Assembly (NCBI RefSeq): GCF_900142025.1
Contig: NZ_FQZM01000005.1
Coordinates: 1 to 64,000 of the forward strand
Reading direction: 5' to 3'
From: Desulfofundulus thermosubterraneus DSM 16057
GTDB lineage: Bacteria; Bacillota; Desulfotomaculia; Desulfotomaculales; Desulfovirgulaceae
DNA: 64,000 nt
The translations under genes and the position numbers were made by a program. Below, piece after piece: positions 42,066 through 51,014 of the stretch (positions are counted from its first letter, which is position 1; each line of letters starts with the position of its first letter). The notes below the pieces were generated by a model. It did not search any database. It was not told the DNA's origin and saw nothing but the letters and a program-made list of their open reading frames with translations.

Positions 42066-43702
42066 GATGTCACCCCCTGGATTGCATTGCTCGAGGGTGT
42101 ACTACAAGGACTTTCCCCCGGAATACGCACTGTAACAGTGGTCCCCTCCCCTTCCCGGGAGTGCACGGTAATCTTTCCGCCGGCAGTATCGACATGCTTT
42201 TTCACCAGATACAGGCCAATCCCCCGCCCGGTTCCTTTGGTAGAAAACCCCTGTTCAAAGATCCGCTCCTGGAGATGGGACGGTATGCCCAATCCCCAGT
42301 CCCGCACAACCACCACCAAGCCCCCCGAATCATCCCGCATCTCAAATGCCACCCGCCTGCGGGAGGGCTCCACCTCCCGCACCGCATCAAGGGCGTTTTC
42401 TAGAAGATTGCCCAGCACCACCCCCAGGGCGGCAGCATCCATATGGGGCGGCAACCGGGACAGCCGGGAGGAGCGGTTGATATGGAGGTCCACCTTTAGC
42501 TCCCGGGCCCGGCTATATTTGCCCAGCAACAACCCAGCTATGCTGTAATCACAGATGTTCTTGGTCAGCAGGCGGGTAAGTTCCTGTTGTTCCTCAGTAA
42601 CGGCAAAGATGTAATCCACCGCCTCCTGCACCCGGTTCAACTGGAGCAGACCGGCAATGGTGTGCAAACGGTTGAGATATTCATGGTTTTGCACTCGCAG
42701 GGCCTCCACAAAGGATTTGACCCCGGTCAGTTCTTCGGCCAGGTGATGCACCTCGGTGCGGTCCCGAAAGGAAGCCAGGGCACCCACAACCTCCCCCTTC
42801 ACCCGCACCGGCACCCGGTTAACAATAACCACCGTGTTTTTTAAAACCCGCTCCTGGTTAAACTCCGGTTGGCCCGTTTGCAACACCCGGGGTAAAAAAC
42901 TATCCGGGAGCACTTCGGTAATGGACCGGCCCACCACCTCATCATCATCCGTACCCAACAAACGTTTGGCTTCTTCGTTGATCACCGTAATGCGCATATC
43001 CCGGTCGATGGCAATAATACCCTCGCCCATGGCCTGGAGCATGGCCGTACGCTCTTCCAGGATGCGGGCAATCTCTTCGGGTTCCAGGGTAAACATGGCC
43101 CCCTTAATCCTGCTGGCCAGGTAGAGGGAACCCAGCAAACCGGTCAGCAAACCGATGGCCAAGGATGGGTAGAGCTGGGCCTGGATGGCCCGAAAGAGCT
43201 CAGCAAAGGTAGGAGTAATAATACCTACCACCACCACTCCCACCTGTCGCGTGCCTTCATCTACCTTGATGGGGGAAAAGGCACGCACGGCGGGACCCAT
43301 CACACCGGCGGTACGGGTAATATATTCCCGGTCGGACAGGGCCCGGTCCAGGTCCCTGTCCGAAAACCTGCCTCCGATGCGTTCCGCCACCGGATGGGAG
43401 TAACGCACCCGGTTCATATCCACCACGACAATGTACTCCACCCCGGTGGCCAGCCTGATTTTTTCAGCCACGGGCTGAATGATGCTGGCACCGCCGGGAT
43501 GCCCCACATTATTCTGGATGGCCTCCATCTGGGCCAGGGTCCGGGCAATGGCCAGGGCGCGCCTGCCCATTTCCTCTTCCAACAAGTGGGAAACCTTAAC
43601 CCCCATGAGTATTACGGCCACTAGAATGGCCAGCAACACCGAAACAAAAGATAAAATGGCCAACCTGGTGCCCAGCGGCAAAAAACGTCGGTAAATCTCC
43701 AA
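42062..43702 (-). CDS. sensor histidine kinase of the DcuS/CitA family
   Basis: 546 residues from a TTG at 43702, chosen because GAGGAGAG lies 8 nt upstream; the longer frame to 43771 lacks a site. Two membrane helices (about 15-40 and 170-195) flank an extracellular sensor domain of the CitA/DcuS (sCache) kind with VEYIVVVDMNRVRYSHPV. A cytoplasmic PAS domain follows (GEGIIAIDRDMRITVINEEAKRLLG), then the phosphoacceptor His in VQNHEYLNRLHTIAGLLQL and an HATPase domain (NLLENALDAV, DWGLGIP, GRGIGLYLVKKHV). It should sense an external di- or tricarboxylate. Confidence 0.9.
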   Translation of the reverse strand: MEIYRRFLPLGTRLAILSFVSVLLAILVAVILMGVKVSHLLEEEMGRRALAIARTLAQMEAIQNNVGHPGGASIIQPVAEKIRLATGVEYIVVVDMNRVRYSHPVAERIGGRFSDRDLDRALSDREYITRTAGVMGPAVRAFSPIKVDEGTRQVGVVVVGIITPTFAELFRAIQAQLYPSLAIGLLTGLLGSLYLASRIKGAMFTLEPEEIARILEERTAMLQAMGEGIIAIDRDMRITVINEEAKRLLGTDDDEVVGRSITEVLPDSFLPRVLQTGQPEFNQERVLKNTVVIVNRVPVRVKGEVVGALASFRDRTEVHHLAEELTGVKSFVEALRVQNHEYLNRLHTIAGLLQLNRVQEAVDYIFAVTEEQQELTRLLTKNICDYSIAGLLLGKYSRARELKVDLHINRSSRLSRLPPHMDAAALGVVLGNLLENALDAVREVEPSRRRVAFEMRDDSGGLVVVVRDWGLGIPSHLQERIFEQGFSTKGTGRGIGLYLVKKHVDTAGGKITVHSREGEGTTVTVRIPGESPCSTPSSNAIQGVTS

Positions 43703-43980
43703 AGCACCATCTCTCCTCAGAAAATTAAGGCCATTGTAATTATTAACATAATTCGATACCCAGGGAACCAAACCCTCCTTATTTCAAGGAAATACTGTGC
43801 TATAGCAGGAGAAACCAAGGGGGTATAGAAAAATAGCTCTGGGCAGCTCCAAAACTTTAGGAAAAAAAGCCAATGGGAATAATAACCTAAAGAGGCTAAA
43901 CAATTCCAAAGAAGGTCAATGATCCTCCCGGGCAGGCGTATAATTTTAAAGTAAACCCCTGGTCCGCGAGGTGATCACCT

Positions 43981-44943
43981 TTGGTGAAAATCAGGCTCTG
44001 GCAAAACCACAGTGAACAGAACGGAACTTTAGAAAATGAACGCCGAAACCTTCCTGTTTTTTCACCGGGGGGACAACTGGAAAAAAACCATGGTGGAGGT
44101 GAAGACCAGCGCCAGAAAAACGTCCGGGAAATTATGAAAGAACTGGACTCTTTAGTCGGTCTTGCCGGGGTAAAGAAACTGGTGGGCGAAATCCACGCCT
44201 TTGTGGAAATACAGCGCCGGCGGCAAAGGGAAAAGCTAGCCACCGAACCCCAGGTTTTGCACATGGTTTTTAAGGGCAATCCAGGGACGGGCAAAACCAC
44301 CGTGGCCCGCATCATCGGCCGCCTATTCAAAGAAGTGGGGGTTTTACCCAAGGGCCACCTGGTGGAAGTGGAAAGGGCCGACCTGGTAGGGGAATACATC
44401 GGCCATACGGCGCAAAAAACCAGGGAGCAGATTAAGAAGGCCCTGGGGGGTATTCTTTTCATCGATGAAGCCTATTCCCTGGCCCGGGGCGGTGAAAAGG
44501 ATTTTGGACGGGAAGCCATTGACGCCCTGGTCAAAGGAATGGAAGATCACAAGGACAATTTGATTCTTATCCTGGCCGGTTACCGCCAGGAGATGGAATG
44601 GTTCATGGAAAGCAACCCGGGCTTACGCTCCCGGTTTCCTATCCACATCACTTTTCCCGATTACACCACCACGGAGCTTTTGGCCATAGCGGACCTGATG
44701 TTGAAAAAGCGCCAGTACCATTTGTCCCCGGCAGCCCGGGACGAACTGCGCCTCATTCTGGAGGAAACCCGGTCCCTTCACGTGCACAGCGGCAATGCCC
44801 GCCTGGTGCGCAATCTCATCGAACGGGCCATACGCCAGCAGGCAGTGCGCCTGGTTCGCAAAGGACAGGTCAACCGGGAGGACTTGATGACCATCACCCG
44901 GGAAGATATACTCCGGGCCCAGGAAAACAATCCAGACATTTGA
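43981..44943 (+). CDS. spoVK: AAA+ ATPase of the SpoVK/CbbX type
   Basis: 320 residues from a TTG at 43981 (GTG one codon later also possible) behind GAGGTGATC. A short variable N-terminus leads to the CbxX/CfqX AAA+ core: VGLAGVKKLVGEIHAF, Walker A GNPGTGKTT, the pore-loop region DLVGEYIGHTAQKT, Walker B ILFIDEAYSL, and the sensor region LAGYRQEMEWFMESNPGLRSRFP. In Bacillus the homologue is a late sporulation protein and lies near hfq-miaA, as here. The function in this organism is inferred from family and position. Confidence 0.85.
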   Translation: MVKIRLWQNHSEQNGTLENERRNLPVFSPGGQLEKNHGGGEDQRQKNVREIMKELDSLVGLAGVKKLVGEIHAFVEIQRRRQREKLATEPQVLHMVFKGNPGTGKTTVARIIGRLFKEVGVLPKGHLVEVERADLVGEYIGHTAQKTREQIKKALGGILFIDEAYSLARGGEKDFGREAIDALVKGMEDHKDNLILILAGYRQEMEWFMESNPGLRSRFPIHITFPDYTTTELLAIADLMLKKRQYHLSPAARDELRLILEETRSLHVHSGNARLVRNLIERAIRQQAVRLVRKGQVNREDLMTITREDILRAQENNPDI

Positions 44944-44987
44944 TGTTCCTATGACATACAACTGCCATCACAAAGGGGAGTCTTAAG

Positions 44988-46235
44988 TTGCAAGCAAAGG
45001 ACTTAACCGCGTTAGCGGCCACAGTAGAAGATGAAGTAAAGCCTTATTACGAAATAGTCGAAGCCGTATCACGCCAAAACCATGCCCGGGTACTGGCCGC
45101 CTTTAACCACGCCCGGGTAAGCGATTACCATTTGAAAGGTTCCACCGGTTACGGTTACGGCGACCAGGGACGGGAAACCCTGGAAAAAGTGTATGCCCGG
45201 GCGTTTCAAGCCGAAGCAGCCCTGGTGCGGGGGCAAATTGTCAGCGGCACCCACGCCATTGCCCTGTGCTTGTTTGGAGTTTTGCGTCCCGGAGACGAAT
45301 TGCTGGCAGTAACGGGAGCACCCTATGATACCCTCCAGGAAATGATCGGCATTAGGGGTCACGCACCGGGAACTTTAAAGGAAATGGGCGTTACCTACCG
45401 GCAGGTGGATCTACTGCCCAATGGGAGTCTTGACATGGCTGAAATTGCCCGAGCATTGAATCAACGCACCCGCATGGTAATGTTTCAACGTTCCCGAGGT
45501 TACAGTTTGCGCCCTTCCCTAAGCCTGGATGAGATGAGCCGGGCCATCGCATGGATTAAGAAAAAACACCCCCACGTGGTAATCTTTGTGGACAACTGCT
45601 ACGGTGAATTTGTGGAACCTCTGGAACCCCCGGCGGTGGGAGCGGACCTGGTGGCCGGATCGTTAATTAAAAACCCCGGCGGGGGCCTGGCTCCCGGCGG
45701 CGGTTACGTGGTGGGGAGGCAACCTTACGTGGAAATGGCTGCTAGCCGCCTGACGGCACCGGGCCTGGGCAGCGAAGTTGGGCCCAGTCCCGATTACCAG
45801 CGCCTGCTCTTCCAGGGGCTCTTCCTGGCTCCCCATGTGGTAGCCGAAGCTTTAAAAGGGGCCATCTTTACCGCCCGCCTCTTTGAACGGCTGGGTTTTA
45901 AAGTGGACCCTGTACCCCAGGAAAAACGCACCGACATTGTCCAGGCCATTCTTTTGGGCTCACCCGAAAGAGTGATCGCTTTCTGCCGGGGATTGCAGCA
46001 GTCTTCACCCGTGGATTCCCATGTGCGGCCTCAACCGGTGGACATGCCCGGTTACGGTGATGCGGTGATCATGGCTGCCGGCACCTTTGTGCAGGGTTCC
46101 TCCATCGAGTTGAGCGCAGACGCGCCCATGCGTGAACCTTACGCGGTGTACATGCAGGGGGGGTTGTCCAAGGAATATGTCCGGCTGGCCGTGCTCGCGG
46201 CAGCCAGGGCGGTACTGGCGGTGGAACAGGAATGA
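44988..46235 (+). CDS. PLP-dependent Cys/Met metabolism family protein (YnbB-like)
   Basis: 415 residues from a TTG behind AGGGGAG. It belongs to the aluminium-resistance/methionine gamma-lyase-like family: FNHARVSDYHLKGSTGYGYGDQGRETLEKVYA, LVRGQIVSGTHAIALCLFG, VFVDNCYGEFVEPLEP, and the presumed PLP-lysine segment AGSLIKNPGGGLAPGGGY. The exact reaction of this family is not settled. The spoVK-ynbB-hfq neighbourhood is shared with Bacillus, supporting orthology. It overlaps the LysR gene by 4 nt. Confidence 0.85.
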   Translation: MQAKDLTALAATVEDEVKPYYEIVEAVSRQNHARVLAAFNHARVSDYHLKGSTGYGYGDQGRETLEKVYARAFQAEAALVRGQIVSGTHAIALCLFGVLRPGDELLAVTGAPYDTLQEMIGIRGHAPGTLKEMGVTYRQVDLLPNGSLDMAEIARALNQRTRMVMFQRSRGYSLRPSLSLDEMSRAIAWIKKKHPHVVIFVDNCYGEFVEPLEPPAVGADLVAGSLIKNPGGGLAPGGGYVVGRQPYVEMAASRLTAPGLGSEVGPSPDYQRLLFQGLFLAPHVVAEALKGAIFTARLFERLGFKVDPVPQEKRTDIVQAILLGSPERVIAFCRGLQQSSPVDSHVRPQPVDMPGYGDAVIMAAGTFVQGSSIELSADAPMREPYAVYMQGGLSKEYVRLAVLAAARAVLAVEQE

Positions 46236-47182
46236 ACTTAAAACAGCTGGAAACCTTTTTATGGGTAGCGGAACTGCAGAGCTTCACCCGGGCGGCCAAG
46301 CATCTTTACATGAGTCAGCCGGCAGTGAGTTTTCAAATAAAGTCGCTGGAGGAAAGTCTGGGTGCCACCCTTTTTTACCGGGGCGATAAAAAGGTGGAAC
46401 TTACCGAAGCTGGACGCCTTCTCTACCCCGAAGCCCGGCAAATATTGCGCCATTTTCAAAAAATCAAAGCCGGACTGGATGAATTGAAAGGGCTTAAAAG
46501 GGGGCATCTTTGTCTGGGAGCCAGCACCATTCCCGGCGAATACCTGCTGCCTTTGCTGATCGGTCGTTTTCACCGTCATTACCCGGGAGTGGAGGTTACC
46601 CTGCGCATAGCAGGAAGCGGACAGGTCATCCGCTGGGTGCGGGAGAGGGAAATTGATCTGGGAATCACCGGAGCACCCGTCAAAGAGGAAGGGCTGGAAT
46701 GTTTGCCCTGGTATCAAGACAGGCTGGTGCTTATTGTAGGAGTCGGACACCCCTGGGTAGACCGGGAAGCAGTGAGTCCGGATGAATTGCTGGCCCAACC
46801 CCTGATCTTGCGGGAGCCAGGTTCGGGTACGCGCCGTTCCCTGGAGGAAAAACTGGCCCAGGTAGGCCGTTCCCTGGAAGAAGCGCAGGTGGTAATGGAA
46901 TTGGGCAGTACCCGGGCCGTTATTACGGCCGTACAGGCCGGCCTGGGGGTCAGCCTGGTTTCCGCCCTGGCCGCCGCCGAACCCCTGGCCCTGGGAAGGG
47001 TGTACCAGGTGAATCTGAAGAATATGGACTTGACCCGCTACCTTTATTTGATCCATGCACCAGAATGGCCGGGGAGTTTCGCCGCCGGAGCCTTCTGGGA
47101 CTTTATTAAACAGGAAGAATGGGCAGGTAAACAAAATAAATCAAACAAAAAGGCCCCTCCAACGGAGAGACCGGCTCCTTGA
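46232..47182 (+). CDS. LysR family transcriptional regulator (CysL-like)
   Basis: 316 residues from an ATG that overlaps the previous stop. The N-terminal helix-turn-helix (LETFLWVAELQSFTRAAKHLYMSQPAVSFQIKSLEESLGATLF) is typical LysR, followed by an effector domain (about 90-295) with LGASTIPGEYLLP and GLGVSLVSALAAAE. The tail is lysine- and proline-rich. Similar proteins control sulfur or aromatic metabolism; translational coupling to the YnbB-like gene suggests a shared pathway, perhaps sulfur amino acids. Ends 2 nt from the convergent hfq gene. Confidence 0.87.
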   Translation: MNLKQLETFLWVAELQSFTRAAKHLYMSQPAVSFQIKSLEESLGATLFYRGDKKVELTEAGRLLYPEARQILRHFQKIKAGLDELKGLKRGHLCLGASTIPGEYLLPLLIGRFHRHYPGVEVTLRIAGSGQVIRWVREREIDLGITGAPVKEEGLECLPWYQDRLVLIVGVGHPWVDREAVSPDELLAQPLILREPGSGTRRSLEEKLAQVGRSLEEAQVVMELGSTRAVITAVQAGLGVSLVSALAAAEPLALGRVYQVNLKNMDLTRYLYLIHAPEWPGSFAAGAFWDFIKQEEWAGKQNKSNKKAPPTERPAP

Positions 47183-47184
47183 AT

Positions 47185-47427
47185 TTATTGTGTTTTTTGT
47201 TCGGAAAAGGAGGTACTCATGGGACGCATAGGGCTGACGGTGGAAATGGCGTGCTTATAAACCATCATTTGCTTGCCGTCACTTTCCAAAATGACGGTAA
47301 AATTGTCAAAGCCCCTGACCACTCCCTTTAGCTGGAAACCGTTGACCAGAAAGATGGTCACGGGAACATTTTCCTTGCGCACCTGATTTAAAAAGGCGTC
47401 CTGCAAATTTATTTGTGGCTTGCTCAT
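47185..47427 (-). CDS. hfq: RNA chaperone Hfq
   Basis: 80 residues. The Sm1 motif ([41 protein letters not shown]) and Sm2 motif ([13 protein letters not shown], with the conserved YKHA) are complete; the C-terminal tail is short, as in other Firmicutes. It forms a hexamer binding small RNAs and A-rich RNA. The start overlaps the miaA stop by 4 nt, the common miaA-hfq arrangement. Confidence 0.96.
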   Translation of the reverse strand: MSKPQINLQDAFLNQVRKENVPVTIFLVNGFQLKGVVRGFDNFTVILESDGKQMMVYKHAISTVSPMRPMSTSFSEQKTQ

Positions 47428-48419
47428 TGGAAGGTCCCTCCGTCGGTAGTATTTTTTTCTAATTTGCTTTTCGACGTATCTAACAATACTCCTTCTGCCC
47501 GTCTCGTAATTTCTCGGGCGACTTCCGTTAAACTGGTATACTGCCCTACATTTACCCAGTTAATCCGCGGGTCCCGTTTGAACCAGGTAAACTGCCTTTT
47601 GGCAAAACGCCTCGTGTTCCTTTTGAGCAAACGAACCGCTTCATCCATCGTGGACAGCCCCCGCAGGTAGGCGATAATTTCCTTGTATCCGAGACCCTGC
47701 ATGGAGGTTAAGCGGGGACTGTACCCCCGGTCTAAAAGGCCCTGCACCTCTTCTACCAGACCCATCTCCATCATCTGATCCACCCGGGCTTCGATGCGCT
47801 GGTACAGCCGCTGCCGATCCATGCTCAGTCCAAGGATGAAAAAATTATAAGGAGGCTTTTCCCCTTCTTCCCGCAAGGCGCTTGACATGGGGTGCCCCGT
47901 GAGGTGATAAACCTCCAGGGCCCGGATCACCCGTTTTAAGTTGTTTGGATGAACCCGGGCCGCCGTCTCCGGGTCCACCTCGACCAGGCGCCGGTAAAGG
48001 GCTTGCGGCCCTTTTTCCTCTGCCTCCCTCACGAGTTTACAGCGAAAATCTTCATCTACGCCGGCGCTGGTGAAATGGTAGGGTTCAATTACCGAGCGGA
48101 TATAAAGCCCGGTACCCCCGACTAAAAGGGGTAGCCTGCCCCGCTCCCATATTTCACGGATGTGTTGCCGGGCCTGCGCCTGGTAAAGGGCCACGCTGTA
48201 GGGCTCATCGGGCTCAATGATGTCAATCATATGGTGGGGAATGCCCCGCCGTTCTTCCATTGTTGGTTTGGCCGTGCCGATATCCATATAGCGGTAGACC
48301 AGCATGGAATCGGCGGAAACAATCTCTCCCCCCAATCTTAGGGCTACCTCTACCGAAACGGCGGTTTTACCCACAGCCGTAGGTCCAACCAGGACCAAAA
48401 GGGGTGTTGGTGTTTCCAT
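47424..48419 (-). CDS. miaA: tRNA dimethylallyltransferase MiaA
   Basis: 331 residues. The P-loop [16 protein letters not shown], the [16 protein letters not shown] tRNA/DMAPP site, GIPHHMIDI and [12 protein letters not shown] identify MiaA. It adds the isopentenyl group to A37 of tRNAs, the substrate for methylthiolation by MiaB, whose gene lies 8.5 kb away. Start and upstream stop share one base with the methyltransferase gene, so translation is coupled. Confidence 0.95.
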   Translation of the reverse strand: METPTPLLVLVGPTAVGKTAVSVEVALRLGGEIVSADSMLVYRYMDIGTAKPTMEERRGIPHHMIDIIEPDEPYSVALYQAQARQHIREIWERGRLPLLVGGTGLYIRSVIEPYHFTSAGVDEDFRCKLVREAEEKGPQALYRRLVEVDPETAARVHPNNLKRVIRALEVYHLTGHPMSSALREEGEKPPYNFFILGLSMDRQRLYQRIEARVDQMMEMGLVEEVQGLLDRGYSPRLTSMQGLGYKEIIAYLRGLSTMDEAVRLLKRNTRRFAKRQFTWFKRDPRINWVNVGQYTSLTEVAREITRRAEGVLLDTSKSKLEKNTTDGGTFQ

Positions 48420-49222
48420 TAACCCGTTCCCCCTCTTTTTTCGATGATCCCGTAAGCCACGGGGGAAGATTTGCCACCCTGAACCCGGGTAAAACCCAAC
48501 CGCGCAAACTCTCCGCTGTCCCGGGTTTCCTTCATCACCACCCGTCGCCGGGCCACTCTTACGGCTTCCTCTACCGCCTGAACTGAAATGGGGGCGGGAT
48601 TAGCTACGAGGCGCACGGGGTTGATGGCCGCGGATTTTTCAAGAGGTTTGCGAAACATAGGATCAAAGTAAACCACATCAAAGCTCTCTGGGGCCAGCCC
48701 TTTTAAATAAGATAAATGATCGGCGCAAACCACCTCAATGCGGGCCATAGCTTCAATCAATTCCCGGGGGACGCGGTCGCGATAAGTTTTAAGGCCATGC
48801 TCTACAAGAACCGCGAGTACAGGGGACGACTCCACCCCTACCACCCGGCCCTGGTTACCTACCCAAAAGGAAGCCACGGTGGCGTCCACCCCCAGGCCCA
48901 GGGTGCAGTCTAAAACCCAATCCCCCGGTTGCAGGTCCATGGCTTTAATCATCCAATCAGTTTTTCCAGCCTTTATTGCACTTATACGCAACTTAGCCAT
49001 GCTAGGGTGCAGAAAAAGCTCTTCACCATTATAGAAACAGGAAACCCGGCGGGCCGAAACCACCAGAACACCGGAAACTCCATATTTTTTAGCCAGAGCA
49101 GGAATGGAAAGGCCGGCACGGGGTACCAGGGGCACCCCCAGCCGCAAACTAAACCTGGTAGCCAGTTCCAACTCCGGGGCACCGGCCCGGTGGCCCGTGG
49201 TAACCACGCACACGGCCGACAA
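48419..49222 (-). CDS. class I SAM-dependent methyltransferase (RsmJ/YqiB-like)
   Basis: 267 residues from a TTG at 49222 just after GAGGTGG; a longer ORF to 49282 overlaps the end of mutL and has no site. The N-terminal 80 residues form a small leading domain (VTTGHRAGAPELELATRFSLRLG). The methyltransferase core has motif I DWVLDCTLGLGVDATVASF, an acidic residue after GVES, and a catalytic-like VYFDPMFRKP near residue 190. The pattern resembles 16S rRNA methyltransferase RsmJ, so an RNA base target is plausible but unproven. Lies between mutL and miaA. Confidence 0.75.
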   Translation of the reverse strand: MSAVCVVTTGHRAGAPELELATRFSLRLGVPLVPRAGLSIPALAKKYGVSGVLVVSARRVSCFYNGEELFLHPSMAKLRISAIKAGKTDWMIKAMDLQPGDWVLDCTLGLGVDATVASFWVGNQGRVVGVESSPVLAVLVEHGLKTYRDRVPRELIEAMARIEVVCADHLSYLKGLAPESFDVVYFDPMFRKPLEKSAAINPVRLVANPAPISVQAVEEAVRVARRRVVMKETRDSGEFARLGFTRVQGGKSSPVAYGIIEKRGGTG

Positions 49223-49238
49223 GAACACCACCTCTGCT

Positions 49239-51014
49239 TCAGGAGCGCTTAAAGCGTTGAGCCAGTTCATGGTGAGAAACATGGATAATGGTGGGCCTGC
49301 CGTGGGGACAGGTAAAGGGATTCCCGGCTGCCGCCAGTTGCTCCAAAAGGGACCTGGCCTCCGCCCCGGATAGTCCTTCCCCGGCCTTTATTGCCGCCCG
49401 GCAGGCAGCCTGAGCCGCCAAGTGATGCACCAGGTCCTCCCGGGATGGGGAGCGGCCGGGTTCATCCAGGTAACCAATTATGTCCCGCAAGTAGGATTCA
49501 CCTTCTCCCGGAGGGAAATCCGGTGGTAGTCCCCGCACTACCACCGTATCCTGGCTGAAGAAATCCAGTACAAATCCCAGGGAAGCGAGGAATTCCCGGT
49601 GTGCTTCCAACAGGCGGGCTTCCCGGTGGGTGAGAAAGACATTCACTGGCAGCACAAGCATCTGGGAAGCTGCTCCCGGGCCGGCCAGCGCGGCCAGGTA
49701 TTTTTCATAGAGAACCCGCTCGTGGGCGGCGTGCTGGTCAATGATATACAGGCCATCCGGTCCCGTGGCTAAAAGATAGGTGGGCATGAGCTGGCCCAGA
49801 TACTCTACCGCAGGAAAGGAGGGCCCGGCATGGTCATACACCGGCGCCGCTTCGGCCACGTAACCCTCACTGCCAGTCGGGGGGAGGCTGTGCGGCGGAT
49901 GGTCTGGAAACAAAACCTGTTGTCTGCCGGCCTCCGGCGGGAAGAAACGGGGTACCCGTGGCAGGGGCTCCTCCCGCAAATCAGGCTCGTGCTCCCGCAG
50001 CACTGCTCCTGGAATGACCAGCCGGTTGCCCATCAGGGCCTTCCGGACGGCGCGGGTAACGGCCTCCGACACTTCCCTTTCCCGGGCCAGCCGGACCTCC
50101 AGCTTGGCCGGGTGAACATTGACATCCAGCAGTTCCGGAGCGACGGAAAGGGAAATCACCGCCACCGGGTAACGGCCGGCCGGCAAAAGGGTGTGATAGG
50201 CCTCGCACACCGCCATGGTAACCAGGGAGCTGTACACGTAACGTCCGTTGATCAGCACGGTGACCTGGCGGCGGTTGCTACGGTGCAGGGTGAGCCGCCC
50301 GGCATAGCCCTTTATCTGCAGCCAATCCCCGGAGCAGTCCTCTACCGGAAGCATTTGCCGGGCAAGCTCTGAACCGTAGAAGGAAGCAATGACATCCAGC
50401 AGCTTGCCGGTCCCCAGCGAGGCAAAAACCTGCCGCCGGTTATGGGTAAACCGTATGGCCACCTCCGGCCGGGCCAGGGCTAGGCGGAAAACATAGTCTC
50501 CCACCACACCCCCCTCGGTGCCGGGGGACTTCATATATTTTTTCCTGGCCGGAGTGTTATAGAAAAGGTTTTCCACGGTGACAATGGTCCCCGGAGCCAG
50601 GGCGGCGGGGCCGCTATTGATCACCTTGCCCCCCTCCACCTCAAGAAAAGTTCCCCGGTCGGCAGTGGCGGTGCGGGTCTTCAGGGTCAATTTGCTTACC
50701 GCGGCTATACTGGGGAGCGCCTCTCCCCTGAAGCCCAGGGTGGTGATCCGGGAAAGATCCGCCGGCCCGCGGATTTTGCTGGTAGCATGGCGTAAAAGGG
50801 CAAGCTGCGCGTCCTCCTCGTCCATGCCGCAGCCGTTGTCCCGGACCACAATGCGGGTCAGGCCCCCCTGTTCAATCTCCACCGAGATGGTCGAAGCCCC
50901 GGCATCCAGGGAGTTCTCCACCAGTTCCTTGACCACCGAGGCCGGTCTTTCCACCACCTCACCGGCGGCAATCTGGTTGGCCGTAGTTTCATCCAGAATA
51001 ACAATCTTCGGCAA
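49239..51014 (-). CDS. mutL: DNA mismatch repair protein MutL
   Basis: 591 residues from a TTG directly after the deacetylase-like stop codon. The GHKL ATPase region has NQIAAGEVVERPASVVKELVENSLDAGA, DNGCGM, RHATSKI and LGFRGEALPSIAAV. The C-terminal endonuclease/dimer domain includes DQHAAHERVLYEK (the DQHAxHERxxYE nuclease motif), and a final ACRAAIKAGEGLS / CPHGRPT pair that binds zinc. So it is an endonuclease-type MutL, as in bacteria lacking MutH. mutS is encoded in the same transcription unit, two genes upstream. Confidence 0.95.
   Translation of the reverse strand: MPKIVILDETTANQIAAGEVVERPASVVKELVENSLDAGASTISVEIEQGGLTRIVVRDNGCGMDEEDAQLALLRHATSKIRGPADLSRITTLGFRGEALPSIAAVSKLTLKTRTATADRGTFLEVEGGKVINSGPAALAPGTIVTVENLFYNTPARKKYMKSPGTEGGVVGDYVFRLALARPEVAIRFTHNRRQVFASLGTGKLLDVIASFYGSELARQMLPVEDCSGDWLQIKGYAGRLTLHRSNRRQVTVLINGRYVYSSLVTMAVCEAYHTLLPAGRYPVAVISLSVAPELLDVNVHPAKLEVRLAREREVSEAVTRAVRKALMGNRLVIPGAVLREHEPDLREEPLPRVPRFFPPEAGRQQVLFPDHPPHSLPPTGSEGYVAEAAPVYDHAGPSFPAVEYLGQLMPTYLLATGPDGLYIIDQHAAHERVLYEKYLAALAGPGAASQMLVLPVNVFLTHREARLLEAHREFLASLGFVLDFFSQDTVVVRGLPPDFPPGEGESYLRDIIGYLDEPGRSPSREDLVHHLAAQAACRAAIKAGEGLSGAEARSLLEQLAAAGNPFTCPHGRPTIIHVSHHELAQRFKRS

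Noticed and set aside
43896-44462. 188-codon minus-strand frame inside the SpoVK-like gene
   Set aside because: The plus strand encodes a complete AAA+ ATPase with Walker motifs; the antisense frame shows only low-complexity Ser/Pro/Arg sequence.
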